64,000 bases of DNA from Adiantum capillus-veneris (GCA_014529385.2 CM043944.1:87075884-87139883); one strand, 5' to 3'. Counted from the stretch's first letter, positions 22,192 to 33,126 are shown. Translations and numbers: made by a program. The notes: generated by a model not told the origin, from the sequence alone.

Positions 22192-23820
22192 TGTCATAAA
22201 ATCTAATATCTAATATCTAACCAACCCAAATGATTTTCTCATATTAAATTGATCACTTAATGTGGGAGAATAAACAGGAACAAGTGTTAAGATATAGACA
22301 TATGCTTATAGATCTATCTCAACACGGGGCCAATGGTAAAGGGGCCCAAATGAGAGATGGTCTATCAAAGAGAAAGGCTAACAAATGGAGCATAAGACCT
22401 TAGGGTTAGCTTCATTGAAGACCTCCAATAATATGTGTAAAAGGCCTTTGACCATAGGTAAGCTAGGGCTGAGCTTGAGGTGCGGGAACCCGACCTAGCT
22501 CGAGGTGCTTATCCTACTTGTCATGCTTGATCACTAAGGTGCTTGAGGTGCTTGATGATTGAGGTGCTTGAGATGCTTGAGGTGCTTAATTATTGAGATG
22601 CTTGAGGTGCTTGACATGCTTGAGATGCTAAGGTTGCACTTGAGTTGAGAACCCAGCCCAAGCTTAAAGTGCTTATGAGCCAAGCTTGTGGTAGGAACTG
22701 GGCCTAAGCATGAGGGGCTTGAGGTGTCAAAAAGTCAAAGATTCAATCCCTACAAGGAGGGGGCGAGCCCTACATGAGGGGGGATGAGAGAGAACACCCA
22801 CACACTCACACAAGGCATGCATGGTACAAATAAAGCAAAAAGGGACACTTGTCAAGTTCCTCCTCATGGTGTGCCTGAAGCCTATTGGTTGGCCACCCAA
22901 GGGGTCCAATAATATTTTAGGAGATTTAATTAAATGATTTAGCATTTATCTAGCCCTCTCTCTCAAAGGGGAAAGGGGGACACTTGTCTCAAGGCTACCC
23001 TTGCTGCTTGTAATGCCTCCTACTTGTGATTGGTAAGGCCTGGAGGGGTCCAATGAGCTTCAAGCATGAGCTACAAGGGGGGTTCGACCCAAGAAAGCTA
23101 GGGGGTTGCTTAGGGGGTATACTCACCCACACACACTCACAAACAATCTCATTGTGTGCTATGCAAAGTGCAAGAGCTCCCTCTCCTTCTCCAAGTAAGT
23201 AGAGGTTAAGAGCATACACCAACACTCTTGGATATGGAGTGCAAATCCAACCAAGAGCCATGCTTCAATGCTTAAGCTTTTCATCTCCTTCTTCTTCATT
23301 ACTATGCTATTATGTATGCTAGAAACAAGAGTTATGATAAGTGAGGAACTAATTCTTTCTCCTACGAAATGTTTCTTCTTTCTCTTCCCTACCCTCATTC
23401 CCTGCTAGCTCTCTCCACCTTCGAAGGTGTTTGAGGTCTTGGGACTCAGGCTTGGGATAGTTAAAGCTTTCTTCAAGTTTATGTTATGTTTGTGATGCAT
23501 GAAGCTTTCCATCTTCATTGCATCACCTAGGCCACAAGGAACACAAAGATTGTATTGTAACAAGTCTCTCTTAATGGGAGAAATCATAATACAAATGCCT
23601 ATTGGAGGGGGGACCGGATCCACATAAATCCGGTCCTCAACTGTTGTCATGTTCTCTAAATTCTCTCTTGCAAAAAGTATTGTTCATGCCAAGTTAACTA
23701 ATTGCTATGATTATGTTGCTATCTTCAATTATGTTCTCCCGCTATGCTCACAAAGTCATTTCTCAAAAGTACTCTCATTAATTTCGCTACTCTCAAATTA
23801 AATAGGCCAATTTCATTACA
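22192..23820 (+). repeat. A 3' LTR
   Basis: 1629 bp, TGTCATAAAA...TTACA. Minisatellite at about 22467-22630 with a different unit count from the 5' copy. The stem-loop at 23611-23636 has perfect 9-base arms GGACCGGAT/ATCCGGTCC with loop CCACATAA. Confidence 0.9.
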
Positions 23821-23825
23821 TGGCA

Positions 23826-23864
23826 CTCTTAAAAGGCCCAAAAATGAGTTCAAAATTTTCCTAA
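23826..23864 (-). repeat. T right terminal inverted repeat
   Basis: Reverse complement begins TTAGGAAAAT and parallels 6581-6619. It directly follows the TGGCA duplication of element A. Confidence 0.68.
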
Positions 23865-24535
23865 TGCATGAGTGGTTTAGCACATATGCTAGTGGTATGC
23901 ATGACATAGTTGGTGCAGGAGATGTCAAACTATTGTTGTCGAGTGGTGCATCATACGTGTTGTGAGATGTACGCCATGTGCCAGGTTTGACGCACAGCTT
24001 GATCTCTGTAAGTCAGTTACAAGACAGCGGATGCCAGGTAGTGCTGGATGAGCACAATTTCAGATTGCATCGTAGACAGCTAGTCATAGTCAGAGGTGCT
24101 AGTGTTGGCACGATTCATGCGATGCAAGTACGTCATGTGCGAGACTGCACAGTCTTTGTGAGTACGCAACCATGCAAAGAGGCGAGGCATGTCTCCTTTG
24201 CGGATAGGTTGCATGATGCTCCAATTTGTGAGCATGTTGAGCCAGTTTTGCAGACAGTTGTGCAGCAGGGCATGCCATTCGTGGATACAATGACAAATAT
24301 GGATGGCTTGAGTGTTGAGGATTCAGCCGTGATTCAGTCATTCATGGATATGCTTAGGCCAGAGGTTGATGCATGTGAGCTAGAGCTAGGCATTGCTCTT
24401 ACCAAACAGGGTTCAGGACAGACAGATGCTCTTGGTGCGCATGTGACATGCGATAGCACGAGGATGGATTCCAGGGATCGGAGTTCAGGTGTCAGGGTTA
24501 TTACCATGAGTGGAGTTCTAAGCCAGATCTGACTG
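23865..24535 (+). pseudogene. RE1 protease remainder and post-protease segment
   Basis: Resumes the copia frame with HEWFSTYASGMHDIVGAGDV. A TGA stands where an Arg codon is expected before DVRHV, then PGLTHSLISVSQLQDSGC, the conserved segment downstream of copia protease, and a GTIHAMQVRH phrase like the pre-integrase region. From about 24180 to 24535 the frame stays open but I recognise nothing, and no integrase HHCC/DDE or RT motif follows, so a large deletion joined this part to the next fragment. Confidence 0.7.
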
Positions 24536-24537
24536 AG

Positions 24538-24823
24538 ATGGTCAAATTGGCAGATATTGCTAGTATTGCATCAGCATTTGGGAGCCTCATATACGAGATA
24601 CTGATCTCGAGACCCGAGATTGCATTTGCAGTAGGTGCATTTGCAGTGGGAGCAGTTAGTGTGCACGTTGGCCTTGAGCATAGGGGTACTTTGCAGCGTA
24701 TGGTGAGATACCTGCAAGATGTGTGCGGCTTTGGTGAGGAGTATGGTGTCGATCACTCTATACTTTCTCTACGATTAGAGCTGGATGCACACAGATTCAA
24801 TGAGCCAGTGGGTGTTGGCTGAG
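24538..24823 (+). pseudogene. RE1 RT C-terminal/connection fragment
   Basis: Reads ASAFGSLIYEILISRPEIAF, the copia pattern that normally follows the RT palm (Y-x-S-A-x-G-S-L-x-Y...RPDIA), then RMVRYLQDVCGFG, as in the RYLRGT motif that leads into RNase H. The YVDD active site upstream and RNase H downstream are missing. A GAVGAFAVGA-like small duplication is visible. Confidence 0.68.
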
Positions 24824-24895
24824 GTCATACTTGTCATGGCCTTGTACAGGTTTTGTACGGTTTTCTTTTCTCTCTCACGACCACATTGGCCTTTA

Positions 24896-24905
24896 CGTGG
24901 GAGGT
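24896..24905 (+). other. RE1 polypurine tract
   Basis: CGTGGGAGGT immediately precedes the 3' LTR; a weak purine tract but in the right place. Confidence 0.55.
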
Positions 24906-25097
24906 TGTTGGGGTAAAGCTCCATGTGGCCGGTTAGGCCAGGTGCCCTCCCACTATACTTATTCATTATGTACATAATAGAATAAGGGGACTCACATGTA
25001 GAGTGTGAGTTTTAGCCCCTGCAAACACTAGGTCTCCTCTTCTCCTCTCTTCTCCATCGCTGCACACACTCACACACGCTCCAACTCGTGCACTTCA
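24906..25097 (+). repeat. RE1 3' LTR
   Basis: 192 bp, same ends and length as 4225-4416, followed by the AGAAG duplication (25098-25102). Confidence 0.88.
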
Positions 25098-26057
25098 AGA
25101 AGAAGAGATGGTTACCCCTGCTCCGCGTGGAAACACTCCAAAATTGGATGACCCAATTCTTGATGACCTTATCAAGGAGATACAGGAGTTGAATATAAGC
25201 CTAAAACGTCTTTTAAAAAGACAATGGCACCTAAAAATACTACACCAAACCAATTGCAACCTCATTAGAATGCAATAGGATTTGGCCCTAGAAGAAATTT
25301 TATTTGGTGTGATAAAGATGATCATGAGCGAAAGGACTACAAAGAATATCATGATACTTATGATTGAGAAGAACTTAATCTTATGGATGGACATGAAGAT
25401 ATATTTAAGCTAAACAATGTTACCTCTTGCAACCAATTTTTGCAAAGGTGGTATGAAAAAGATTGTGGAGGAGATGCTATTCAGTTACTTTGGTGAATGA
25501 GCATCGACATATGGCCTAATAACTGATGATTGGATCCAATGATGAATGTAAAGGGATCTTTGGCCTTGCACCACAAAGGCAGCAGAGAAGAGGAAGGTTG
25601 CACATAAGACCCTACACCAAGTAGGGAATTGCATCATGAAGACAACAGGGTGGGATATCTATTTGATTATATTTTTGGATATACATGTATATTTCATAGC
25701 ATAGGCACATGAATCAGTTATGGAAGATAAGAGAACAAGGGAAGATGATACTCCTAACACATCAAAGAGGGTATCAAGGGCTAGCAACAAGAAAGAGAAA
25801 GAACCAAAGAGCACTCCAGAGGTATATGGATGATGTTCAAAAGCACAAGAAACCAAGGAAACCTCGAGAGCCTGCTTACAAGTTGAATCAGATATAGAGA
25901 TGACAACAGACTTGCAGGAAAAGAATTCTCAATAGCAAGGTGGAGCTAACTCTAGGGGAACTTTTGGGCATAGCAAATCCTAGGTTTTATGCGAAATACA
26001 TAGATGTTGTGAAGAAGAAGTGATAGACACCAAGTGAAGTAGAGACAAAGCCAAAGA
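25098..26057 (+). pseudogene. Element G: gag relic, C-terminal part with zinc knuckle remnant
   Basis: Continues G after RE1: EMVTPAPRGNTPKLDDPILD, ELNISLKRL, then in a shifted frame IWCDKDDHERKDYKEYHDTY (about 25300-25365), a degenerate WCD-x-DH-R knuckle. Later KPREPAYKLNQI (about 25855-25893) and ILNSKVELTLGELLGIANPR (about 25925-25985) follow the same gag family. Frames change and stops interrupt at least five times. Confidence 0.52.
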
Positions 26058-26251
26058 AATCCACATAATTCAACAAATCAAGGAAATGAATGAGGGATAT
26101 GCAGAGGAATTAAAGGGAGATGAATATAGACTTTAAAGGTGTGGTGGATACCTAAAACATATTAGGCAATGTTAAGCATGTTTACTTAAGTGAAGAAGGT
26201 GTAGATTATATTTCGAGGATTCATTATTCAAGGACACATTAGGCAAGGGTA

Positions 26252-26711
26252 ATGATAGAGACTATGGTAAAGATAGGGGATCTTGATGAACCTATGATTA
26301 CACTTGTGGATCATGGATCTGAGATAAATCTTACATCAATGGTTTTATATTTGAAGAAAATATGGCCAATTGATACCAACCATGGAAGGAGTATCAAAGT
26401 AGCAATCACCTTGCCAGGGGATTTAAACAACAAACACCTTGACATGGGATTTAAAGAGAGCATCCCCCAATGTCAAGGATTCTCTTGGGGATGTGAGCGA
26501 AGATCAACATTGTTTTGTGCATGAAAATTCATTGTATCCACTTATTTTGGGACAATCCTACATTACAATAGTGAGGATGGAGACTAAAGTTCTTGATGAT
26601 GGTTCAATATATGCCAAGATCCAAAGTAGAGATGGGATAAAGGTTGTACACTTCTTGACAGTATGTGTGCATCACAACAGGAGAATAGGAAAAACTCTCA
26701 AGAACATCTAG
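26252..26711 (+). pseudogene. Element G: retropepsin-like protease relic
   Basis: MITLVDHGSEINLTS carries a D-H-G-S catalytic-loop pattern, then KKIWPID and a second frame with YPLILGQSYIT and METKVLDDGSIYAKIQSRDG, a conserved order in retropepsin-like domains of some plant gypsy elements (recognised from memory). One frameshift near 26440-26450. No RT follows; the relic fades by about 26950. Confidence 0.55.
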
Positions 26712-27340
26712 TTCCAAGGGTGAACAAAGAGTTTAGAGAATACAAGCTTGTGCATGATTTTCTAAGGGTGCCACTATAAAGCAAGACTATAATAATACAC
26801 ATGAGGAAAATTTCTCTTTTGCCTTTGATGGCCAAGAGACTTTTTCTTCAATATCTTCAAGAAACTTTAATGAGTTATGCAATTGGGAGAAACGGCATGT
26901 TTGTAGCACACAGAGTAAGTTCCAAGGTTGCAAAGGTATTGAACTAGATGAGGTTAAAAATCACAATAAATCAAAAAATTTATAAAAGCTTCAAACAATT
27001 CCATAAAAATTAAAAATTATCCAAAAAATTCCTTAAAAATCAAAACTTTTCCAAAAAAAAAATCATAAAAATACAAAAAAAAAAGAAAATTCAAAATTTC
27101 ACAAAATATAATAAAAATAAAAAGGGAGCAGTCGAAAAAAAGAATAGAAAAGTGGGACAAAATAACAAACAGCTAAAAGCCAAAAAGCAAGGCCGGTGAA
27201 GTGCATCGCAAAGCAAAAGTCGTCGAAAGAGGCAAAAAAGCAAAAAACATACCGCCGAGAAAATTACACACCGCAAAACGAACCAGATCAATAGAAGAAC
27301 GGCTGAAAACGACCAACTCAAAGCCGTTTGAGGGGCAGAC
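26712..27340. other. End of G and A-rich low-complexity stretch
   Basis: 26712-26950 has no recognisable coding sequence. 26951-27130 is very A-rich with repeated AAAAATCA/AAAATTCC-type phrases, and 27130-27340 is purine-rich. The A-rich style resembles, on the opposite strand, 49771-49990, and on this strand 51150-51260. The G/D boundary, or an inversion breakpoint, may lie here. Confidence 0.45.
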
Positions 27341-27670
27341 AAATTTAAAAATTTTGCATGCTAGAAATTGGCAAGTGCAAGCAATTGCATTGCAAATTGA
27401 GCTTCTTCCATGAACATGCACAAATCACGGTGGATTGCAGATTTAGGCTATTCAAAGCACAAATTTTCATCATTTCAAAGGCCCAAATCAATTCTGACAC
27501 TTTCAAGTTAGATTCAATCAACTCTTGTGAGTCTGAAGAGGAGTCAATTGCAAAAGTGATTTGGCTAAAGCAGATTAATAAAAAACGAGCACGATAAATT
27601 CTGCTAATCGATACCAAAATCTGCTAGGAGACAGTTTTTACAGAAACAATCGACATGAACTCAAATCAAG

Positions 27671-29366
27671 GTGAAATTTCAAGTACAGCAAAGCAAGATA
27701 GTAGCAGTGGAAACACATGCACAACTGCAACAAAGCAGATTTTACAGCTATATGGCTACAATGGACATAAAAGTCTTATATGCAGAATCTAATTCAGAAG
27801 GCCATAGATACTTGATGAGCAACAAAAGCAACACAGGAGCCAAGATCCTATTGATCAAAGTAAAGCCAAATCTAGAGAACTCCCAGATGTTCACATACTT
27901 CAGTGGAACCAGGTATTGCAAGCTCAAAGATGAAGTACAGATAGAAGTTAAAAAATTCAACCCAAGTGTTTATCCAAAAATCTACACAAGCCAGCAAAAC
28001 ATACAGTTGGTGCATATGCAACCAGGGTCATTATACATAGATTATAGTGGTTAGATCTATAAGGGAGAACCAAAATTGCCAAATCCATTAGATCAACCAA
28101 TCGAAGCAAGTCTAATTGGGGAACCACGTCAAAGACTGTATAAAGGTCAAGATGGAGCAGTCTACAGCTTGATGCTCAGTGTTTTAAAAGCAAATGTCGA
28201 CAACTTGGCAAGCACAGAAACAGAAGCTTCTCAGCAAGAGCTTGACATGACAGAACTAAATGAAATACCACTAGTCATGGCGTGTTGCTCAGATTGTGGA
28301 CAAAAAGGTGGACATTTTTTTGAAGATTGTCCAAGAAATTCAGACAACAGGAACACATCAACCACCAAGCAACGTACAAAGAAAATTGGAAATACGAATC
28401 TCGATGTAAGTGTATCTAACTCATCACTTTTAATGCAATCAAATGATTCTGCATTACCATTAGAAGCACTGCAAGTTCAAAATAAAATTGATTCTTTTAA
28501 AAACAAATTCTTGCATGAATTTGTTCAAGGTGTCCAGATATCAGCAAATGTTGAAAAGACTGTTAGGTTTGCAAATGATTTTGCATCCACTGCCACAAGT
28601 GTGCAATAATTCACGAGTCTAAGGGACACATCAAACAGAATGATGTTAGCATTGTATGGTACACATAATTCATATGCACACTATGTAGACCAAAAAGGGA
28701 AACTATACAAAAAGGATCAACCAATGTTTGAACGGCCCACATACCAGCTCATGGAAGTGCGTCCAGTGATAGATCAGAAAGGATGGTTCATTTCAGAAGA
28801 AAGAATCTATTATAGCCCATCCTCTCTAGAGCTTAAGGATATTACCCAAGTGAACCTCAAAATCTGTTCAGAGCCAAAAAAACCCTCCTCGTTCGGAAAT
28901 CAGACTTCGACATTGTAACCAAAGAAGCATATACTTTGACCAAAACAGTTGTAGATATAGTTGAGACTCTAGCATCTATGATGTCTTGGGTCATGAAACC
29001 ACAAAAGCTCATATCATAGGAGACCCGTGGGATCGACAATATCAGAGCAAAGATAATGTTATCTACAGCTTGACTTGGGGAATAATTTGTCATGTTTCAC
29101 GGAGATACATAGGGAACTATGCAAAAAGTTTACAGATGCCAAACATCAGTAGTGCTACCCAAAGTGTACCTTCACAGTCCCAAAAGGTGAGACGAAATCA
29201 GAGCCAAAAAATTTTGAACTGTTACAATGAAGCAGACTATAGTGATCACCCTAGGAAGGGTGGAGCTACAAATCCATCAAAATCAGCTCTTATACCAAGA
29301 ACCACAATGTCAGTTAAAGCCCAAGAGCTTCTAGCCAACAGATTCCTTCAAAGCAAAAACCATTGA
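27671..29366 (+). pseudogene. Element D: gag-like relic with knuckle and repeated Y-D...Y-S modules
   Basis: Open stretches 27671-28054, 28076-28609, 28640-28918 and 28986-29366 probably formed one frame. A knuckle-like CSDCGQKGGHFFEDC at about 28286-28330 has C-x2-C-x5-H-x4-C spacing, one longer than the classic form; a degenerate second version (CYNEADYSDH) is near 29220. Three stretches share a pattern beginning Y-x-D-x2-G and ending Y-S: about 28030-28175 (with LIGEPRQRLYKGQDGAVYSL), 28676-28815 (YVDQKGKLYKK...RIYYS) and 28978-29076 (IIGDPWDRQYQSKDNVIYSL). I do not recognise this fold. Gag role is inferred only from position and the knuckle. Confidence 0.42.
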
Positions 29367-29540
29367 AAGATCATATGGTTGTTGGAAGTTTCCAATTGAC
29401 CCAGATTCCATCAGAATCTACTTAGAAATGCCTCTATGAAGATCATGAAGGACAAAAGTTTCAGCTAATCTCCACAAGTCAGAGTCAAAAGCCGACAAAT
29501 CCAATAGTGTTCAAACTGTTACATGTGATCAAGCTCACAT

Positions 29541-30619
29541 ATGCATTTCAAGATGCACATGGTAATGAATAAGAACAAGTTCATGATCTTGTACAAACCC
29601 CCTATGGATAGCCTGACGATTGAAGTCAAAGACTATCTAAAGATGATGCAAAGCCTCAAGCAGCCAGAACAGGTGACAAAAAGTCAAAGTCAATGGGCGC
29701 TAAAGCCCAAAAAGCTACACAAAGGTCACCACCAAAATCTCCTTCAAAGAGACAGATTCTACCAAAAAGTACAGTGGATCTTCTAAGATCAAAGGTTACT
29801 TAGATGCAGGTGGATATTGCTCATCAATTGCAAACAAAAAGTGCAATATCACAGTCATATGAGTCGACATCAACGGAAGCAAGTGGTCAAAGCAAAGAAA
29901 ATGTAGGTAAAGCTCAACCAAAGGACACTACCACAACAAAAGCACTCAATAAAGGAAGAAATCCTAAGACGATCAAGTGCAACGTTGTTGGTAAAAACAA
30001 AGAAAAGCTGTCAAGTGAAGTAAAGCTAGATTTTTTGTTAGACAAGAACTTCATGTCCTTTTGCACTTAGAAAAGATGTGGCCAACCACAACTAGAAGAT
30101 GCTCCTGAATTTATCAGGAGACAAATGAGCAGAATGTTGGGGAATCATCTCAACCATCATTGGAGGAAGTTCACAGATCATCATAGCTCAATTCCATGTG
30201 ATTACAACAAAAGATCTTACAGATAACATCATAATGGGAATGTCAATGGCCCAGAAGATGTTAGAGATACAAAATGTAAACATGATGCAGTCTTCAGAGA
30301 CAACAAGAATGGAGATGAAGACTGGTCACTTGCGAACAACAGCACAAAGTCCTCAAGCACAATTAAAATGGAAACTGATATCAAAGCAGATCTTATTGAA
30401 GATGATTCATCTCCATGGAAGAGAAATTTAGAAGATCTTAAAGAAAATCAGGCAATAGCAAGTTCATATCAAACAGAACAAAGAGCAACCACGAAAGCTA
30501 TCAAGCAGAGAATGCCACCAAAGCTAGAAGTAAAGAAGAACAAGGTTGCAGACAACCAAGAAGCTATAGGAAGTCCACAAATCCAGACATTGCTAGTCAA
30601 CTCAACCGATATAAGTTAG
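29541..30619 (+). pseudogene. Element D: Lys/Gln/Ser-rich open stretches
   Basis: 29541-29786, 29804-30070, 30198-30431 and 30368-30619 are open in shifting frames, rich in Lys, Gln, Ser and Thr (for example KAQPKDTTTTKALNKGR), low in hydrophobic residues and probably disordered. No domain recognised. The position between the gag-like part and the protease-like part suggests a linker. Confidence 0.35.
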
Positions 30620-30679
30620 ATTGGAAAACAAAGTCTTGAGCCACCCTCCATAGAGACACATTTAGATCAAGATGAGACC

Positions 30680-30997
30680 ATGGCAAGAGCAAGACAGAGA
30701 TCTTCAATAGGACCAGCAATGAGAATAGCTATAGTTCTCAGTGATACAAAAGGAGTGAGTGTGAGATGCAATGCTCTACTGGATGAAGAGGCAAATTGCA
30801 ATATGGTTGCAGACAATATCCGGAGCATTCTAGAGATTACTCAGGGTAGGCCAGATAACAGAGATATCATGGGTAAGGCTACAAGTCAAGAAGAATTGGT
30901 TGCTACCCTTAGCATCCAAAATCATGAAGAGCAAGTAAAATTTCAGGTAAAGTCTTCAAAAGACATGCGTGCAGATGTCATCTTTGGACATCGTTAA
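30680..30997 (+). pseudogene. Element D: aspartic-protease-like segment
   Basis: RCNALLDEEANCNMVADNI has the layout of a retropepsin active-site loop (L-L-D-S-G-A), with E-E in place of S-G, so it would be inactive. It ends DVIFGHR, where retropepsins have an I-L-G-x motif. Resemblance is by pattern only. Confidence 0.4.
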
Positions 30998-31113
30998 ACC
31001 AACACAAGGCCTACACAGAAGATACAATGCTAATACTCTCTTTTCCAAGAGATAGCCAACAACATTTACAGGTACTGTTAATGCCAGATTCAGAGTTGTA
31101 GAAGTCGCAAGAA

Positions 31114-32046
31114 TTGAAGACAAATCTTGCAGACAAAGGTAAAGCTAAGGTGGAACTTGCACCGATTAGCACAAAAGGTGTGACATCATATGCCTTTACA
31201 TCAAAGAACCCTTATGGATCAGTTTCTTCAAGCAAGTCAGGATTTCACAATTTCAAGTCAATTGCTGACCTAACTAAAACCTCTAAGGAGACACCCAAAA
31301 AAGCAAAGATATTTTAGCCAAAGTACTCAAGAAAGCAAAGGAAAGTCAAGTAAGTGTTTGCTCAAAGCAATTTAGTCAAAGTCAATGATCCAGTTTGGAT
31401 TAAGGACGGGAAATCAACATAGAAAGACAAAAACATGGGATGGATAGCATCACAATGGAGCTTAAAGGAACATGAGTACTATAGAGGCAACAAACAGATA
31501 TGGGTACCAAAACCGCAGGTTAGAGCATATGAAGCAACGTGAAGTCCCTCCCAGGAAAGAAGGCCCACAAGGTATCAACCTTGACAACATCCTAGGATAC
31601 CTAAGCATCAGGTATACAACAAAACCACATCGAAAGCTGCTAAAGTCTACCACAACTCTCAAGAGGATATAGAACAAAGACAGATCTCAAAGAATGTTCC
31701 TCTTGGACAAGGATTCTACATAGGCTATACAAAGATTTGGCTACCATTCAATCACAAGCCAACTCCAACTACACCAGACCTGCATGAATATCTCAAAAAA
31801 TCAGCAAGACCTAGAGTGAGGCAAAGTCAACAAATGAGATACAAAGGTTATCAAGAGATTTGGATTCCTAAGTCTTCCAATGAACCGAGTCAAAATCCAA
31901 ATGCCGATAGTGAACAGAGGCCTACAAAAACATCAAAGACTTCTTACAACAAGCCCAATTGGAGAATCAAACAAATAATGGAGTCTTCACATCCTAAGAA
32001 GGACAACCCAACCAACGCAAATACAGATTCAAAGATGATAAAATAG
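31114..32046 (+). pseudogene. Element D: relic with repeated IW-PK motifs
   Basis: Pieces in different frames read YYRGNKQIWVPKPQ (about 31477-31518), GYTKIWLPFNHKP (about 31722-31760) and RYKGYQEIWIPKSS (about 31838-31880). Similar K-x-IWVPK motifs, often repeated, are known between zinc knuckle and protease of many copia gag proteins, but here they come after the protease-like segment. A related cluster lies on the minus strand at 63493-63800. Confidence 0.4.
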
Positions 32047-33126
32047 GTATGGAAAAAGAAACCTTCAATACCAACTTGGTCCTTCACTAATCCTCTCTTT
32101 GAGGATTCAAGCTTACTTTTACTTGAAGAAATATTTGTAGTAAGCACAAGAACGTAAAAAGTCGTCGCCAAAGTGCAAAAAACACTCTTTGGCATAGTCA
32201 GAGTCAGGCTGTTGAGCCATAAAATGAGAAAAGCATTAGTCCCAAAGCTTCAAATTGTGATAAACTTTGTGCTAAGAGTCATAGTTATTAGGATTATACT
32301 CAAATTAGAAGAGTTAAGCATATCTAAGTCGTGTTGCTCATGATGGATGAGATGAGCATAAGAGTCAAAGTCTATTAACTTACAATTGGTGGAGTGTCGT
32401 AGAGTCCAACACTCACGCACAGTGCATAGTAAGATGAGAGCACATATCCTTGACAACAAAAACCATTCTTAAAGGGGTGCCAGCTTGTAAAGCCATGTCA
32501 TATGCTTTTATAGCTACAACATCTTTCTAAAGAACCCTCAAAATATTTCTTGCACAGCAGATTGTTTTCCATACATTTTTGTGTATGCATAAATTGCATG
32601 TCCCATCATTGGATATATGCATTAGACACTCTTTTTTGCTTCCACCTATGCACCTTGAGTGGACTACAACAAGCAAACCAATGTTCCATCATGCTACCCT
32701 CTCATATTTCCTGCCTTTTTAATTCCATATCTATCAACAAATAATCCCTTGAGTACTTTATTATATTTTCCATGCTAATAAGTACTCCAATAATGCATGT
32801 ATCCCAAAGGTGCTTTTTTTCCCAGTGGGCTTTTTCCCTTTGGTCATCCAGGTATTAGACCCTAATTTAGAACCTCATCATTCTACTTCCCTTGTACATA
32901 CTTTTCATAAATAAACATCGGCCTCATTATGCTATTACAACGGACAAATGCAACATCATATCTCACATCATACCTATTCGGACCAATGAAGATGCTGTAG
33001 CAAATTGAACCTCATCAAAAAATTCAACAACAAATGAAGACGATCAGTTCATCAACAACCAATCAAAAACCTTCCACAACCTCCACGGACACTTTTCAAC
33101 AGTGCTCGAGGACGCGCACTAAAATT
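32047..33126. other. Element D 3' non-coding stretch
   Basis: About 1.1 kb without coding signature, leading into the purine tract. No feature recognised. Confidence 0.5.

Larger units (their letters stand above)
6998..23820 (+). mobile_element. Element A: Ty3/gypsy chromovirus, inserted in T and split by B
   Basis: Flanked by a perfect 5-bp target duplication TGGCA (6993-6997, 23821-23825). LTRs of 1636 and 1629 bp begin TGTCATAAAA and end TTACA. A perfect initiator tRNA-Met primer site follows the 5' LTR. The gag-pol order is gag, zinc knuckle, protease, RT, RNase H, integrase, chromodomain, i.e. a plant chromovirus. Gag is cut by element B at 9295/17508 and carries several stops; pol is one long frame of 1205 codons ending in a stop just before the chromodomain. 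The 3' non-coding region with the polypurine tract is missing. The LTRs differ at many sites, so A is older than B. Confidence 0.9.
6581..23864. mobile_element. Element T: short DNA-transposon-like element with terminal inverted repeats, split by A
   Basis: The outer 39 bases at 6581-6619 and 23826-23864 are inverted repeats of each other (about 31 of 39 matching by eye; both begin TTAGGAAAA). T sits exactly between two halves of a copia protease reading frame (...VTPSH and EWFSTY...). After removing element A, T is about 460 bp, with no coding capacity, like a MITE. A 3-bp CAT occurs on both sides, but the target duplication is not clean (GTCAT against TGCAT), so the superfamily is undecided. 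Confidence 0.65.
4225..25097 (+). mobile_element. RE1: copia-like retrotransposon with 192-bp LTRs, internally deleted and split by a nest
   Basis: Bounded by two very similar 192-bp LTRs (4225-4416, 24906-25097) that begin TGTTGGGG and end TTCA, with a perfect 5-bp target duplication AGAAG. A primer site resembling initiator tRNA-Met follows the 5' LTR and a purine tract precedes the 3' LTR. Internal remains, in order: long leader, gag with one zinc knuckle, copia protease (split by element T), a post-protease segment, then a fragment of the RT C-terminal/connection region. Integrase and the RT core are missing, so without the foreign nest it would be a short non-autonomous copia derivative. 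Everything from 6581 to 23864 is later insertions. Confidence 0.85.
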
